Assembly: GCF_014356525.2 (NCBI RefSeq)
Contig: NC_052517.1
Coordinates: 7,087,500 to 7,151,499 of the forward strand
Origin: Nilaparvata lugens
Taxonomy: Eukaryota; Arthropoda; Insecta; Hemiptera; Delphacidae
Direction: 5' to 3'
DNA length: 64,000 nt
How positions within the stretch are numbered: position 1 is the stretch's first letter; each line of letters opens with the position of its first letter. Shown piece after piece: positions 62,147 through 64,000 of this stretch. A program made the translations under genes and the position numbers. The notes below the pieces were generated by a model, which saw only the letters and a list, made by a program, of their open reading frames with translations, ran no database searches and was not told where the DNA came from.

Positions 62147-63650
62147 TGATGAACATAGGAATAACGTCAAGAAAATTGGGAATACATTAACGAGCTGCTG
62201 GAAATAAAGAAAAACAAAAGAATAAGCCTAGATGCAGATATACTCAACGATTACTTTGCTAATGTGGTGTATCATTTGCCAGAAAAATATCAGGAATGTA
62301 AGTGATATCCCAGTTCCTCGACTGCTATCAAATTCATGTCAACATAGTATCGACATAATGTCAATTATAAATCACTTGAAAAAAATCTACACCAGACCAG
62401 ATAACTTCACAGGACCTTTCAAAAAAAAAAATTCTCACTACATACTGGACCCTTAGAACATACATTCAAACAATGTTAAATAAAGGATTTCCCCCAAAAA
62501 TCAGAGAAGGCAAATCATCCCAATACCTGAACCGGAGATTTGAAAAACCACAAAATTATAGACCGATAAGCTTGATAAGTAACCTTTCAAATATTAGAGA
62601 AAATCATAAAAAACAGAATTAGGAGTTTCTTATGAAAGAAATATAATAAATGAGAAGCAATTTGGTTTTCAAAAAAAAGTCTACTAATAAGATGCAGTCA
62701 TCCACTTGATCAAAATCATTTTTGACAATTTAATGGCAATAGAAAAACTCTTGCAGTGTTCATGGATCTATCAAAAGCTTTTGATACGATACCTCCAATA
62801 AATTATCAAACAAATTAGATAGGGCTCGAATTAGAGGTGCAGCAAATGATTTATTTTCTTCATATATGACTGAAAGGAACATACCTACATCTTAAGGGCA
62901 ACTGATATTAAATATACGTCAGGTTCGGCTTGCTCAAGGTTCTGTGCTATCACCAATTCTTTTTTTGTTGTATGTGAATGACCTACTTAAACTACCTCCA
63001 AGATAGCACCACTCTGTCTTTTGCAGGACACTGTATTGATCTTCAGCGGTAAAGCTGGGAAGATACTTTCAATATGCCCAATAGAGTCCTAATAATTGTT
63101 AGAGAATGGCTTCAAGATCATATCCTGACTTTAAACCCTGACAAACTAGGTATATCTCCTTTACCCAATATAACGGACAACCAGCAACAGATTTGAATCT
63201 TAAAATAGGAAGAACAATAATAACAAAGAAACATTACAGATAATACAGAATACAAAAAACATTAGAAAGGTTCACACAATTAAATGTCTTGGTATATTAT
63301 TGAATCAACATATAAATGAACAACACCTAGATTATTTGTGCTCAAAGTTGAAACCTCATTCACATTTTTTACAAAATGAATAATAAAAACATAGACATCA
63401 TATGGAAAATTTTACTTCGCATACGCCACTCATTTTTCAATATATTATTAATGACATATGGGGAGCTTCATCTGAAGAAATCATTTATCTCCCAAAAACA
63501 TATTATAAGAACAGCATTAGGAAGACCTCGACTCTATCCTAGTGGGGAAATTTCTCTTGAATTTAAGGTCCCAACAATAAAACAGAATTATATTGAAATA
63601 AGAATAAGAAAATGAGAATCACTCAATTTTCCTGCACACATTACACCCCT
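62147..63650 (+). pseudogene. Decayed LINE ORF2 (reverse transcriptase remnant)
   Basis: RT blocks can be read in shifting + strand frames: NYRPISLIS at about 62550, FMDLSKAFDTI at about 62762, RLAQGSVLSPILFLLYVNDL at about 62927, KCLGILLNQHINEQ at about 63285 and GELHLKKSFISQKHIIRTAL near 63460. Many stops and indels intervene and YADD is not recognisable. The element is much older than the one at 3917-6840. Its 5' part lies in or beyond the second gap. Confidence 0.8.
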
Positions 63651-64000
63651 AACACACGTCCTAACAATAGATTCAACAAAGAATAATTAATAATATTCAG
63701 AATGTATAATTTAATGAGTTCACATTTTTATTCATTTAAAAATCAGAAAAATATAGATAAAACAAATTTGCATTCAAAATACACGCTAACAATGTCAACA
63801 GCTGATTTGGATGGCTGCAAGATAATATAAAAAGTATTGAGAGTAAGCAAAGTAATACTTTGTGCACTACAGCGGAAAAGTGATTTTTTTGCGGCCTGCA
63901 ATCAGTGCAAAAATGGCCACTTTCCAAGGGAAAACAATATTTTGAAGATTTATTTTTGTATTGTAAAATTTTTTGGACAATTTTTAGAACATTATTTATT
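63651..64000. other. AT-rich end of window, nothing recognised
   Basis: The short frames here are unsupported. GCGGCCTGCAATCAGTGCAA near 63890 is unassigned. Confidence 0.4.

Noticed and set aside
1..64000. tRNA, rRNA or other structured RNA genes
   Set aside because: No cloverleaf with conserved A/B boxes and no rRNA core sequence was recognised by eye; a covariance-model scan was not possible here.

Overview
The window looks like AT-rich, repeat-choked arthropod DNA, most likely from an insect genome scaffold. It has two 100-base assembly gaps (34716-34815 and 62047-62146). The only conserved cellular gene I can support is the 3' part of a polypeptide N-acetylgalactosaminyltransferase (GALNT/Pgant, CAZy GT27) on the + strand. 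Its multi-kilobase introns are filled with fold-back and TIR elements. A hemipteran source is a weak guess from repeat content and cannot be proved here.

GALNT gene: nine coding exons lie between 34816 and 55859, named here E1 to E5, E6a, E6b, E7 and E8. E1 is cut by the first gap. Reading phase is continuous across every junction. The exons encode the second half of the catalytic domain (metal-binding DSH, the GGEN region, SHVGH) and a ricin-B lectin domain with alpha, beta and gamma repeats. About 363 codons are present, roughly the C-terminal 60% of a normal GALNT. The alpha repeat is encoded twice, by two homologous phase-0 exons (E6a 47690-47800, E6b 49783-49887). Both end in GGNQ and both complete the QxW motif with the YW of E7. 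This is the signature of mutually exclusive exons, as known for the Drosophila Pgant9 lectin domain. The two versions differ in charge. Upstream exons (cytoplasmic tail, membrane anchor, stem, first half of the catalytic domain) are not visible. They are in the gap, hidden in short exons I cannot recognise, or outside the window.

Exon-boundary duplications: three exon/intron edges of this gene have been copied into the neighbouring intron. These are the E1 donor (four copies in a ~170-bp tandem array), the E3 3' end (one copy with its GT lost), and the E6a acceptor (six decoy acceptors in a 350-bp cluster).

Layout: 1-34.7 kb is repeats, containing a 5'-truncated non-LTR retrotransposon on the - strand (3917-6840), a ~150-bp satellite (11.0-13.2 kb), a MITE-derived satellite (23.3-24.6 kb) with an inverted copy (32.0-32.7 kb), and long purine- or pyrimidine-rich tracts. 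34.8-55.9 kb is the GALNT gene. 55.9-57.5 kb is a degenerate array of AACTGTTACT-like motifs. 57.5-62 kb is AT-rich DNA with nested fold-back elements. 62.1-63.65 kb is a decayed reverse-transcriptase reading frame.

Repeat families are named here by diagnostic sequence: TAGTGAGGTCC MITE (TA target duplication), ACTTTCCTTGCC TIR family with internal GT microsatellite, CTTCGCTCGGTCAA family, AGGCTGTGC fold-back, AAAGACTAAGAAATTG fold-back, GGTGCGTACAG fold-back, and several LINE 3' ends with (TTGA)n, (TAAA)n or (CTAT)n tails. No tRNA, rRNA, CRISPR array or bacterial-type operon was seen. All family assignments are by eye.
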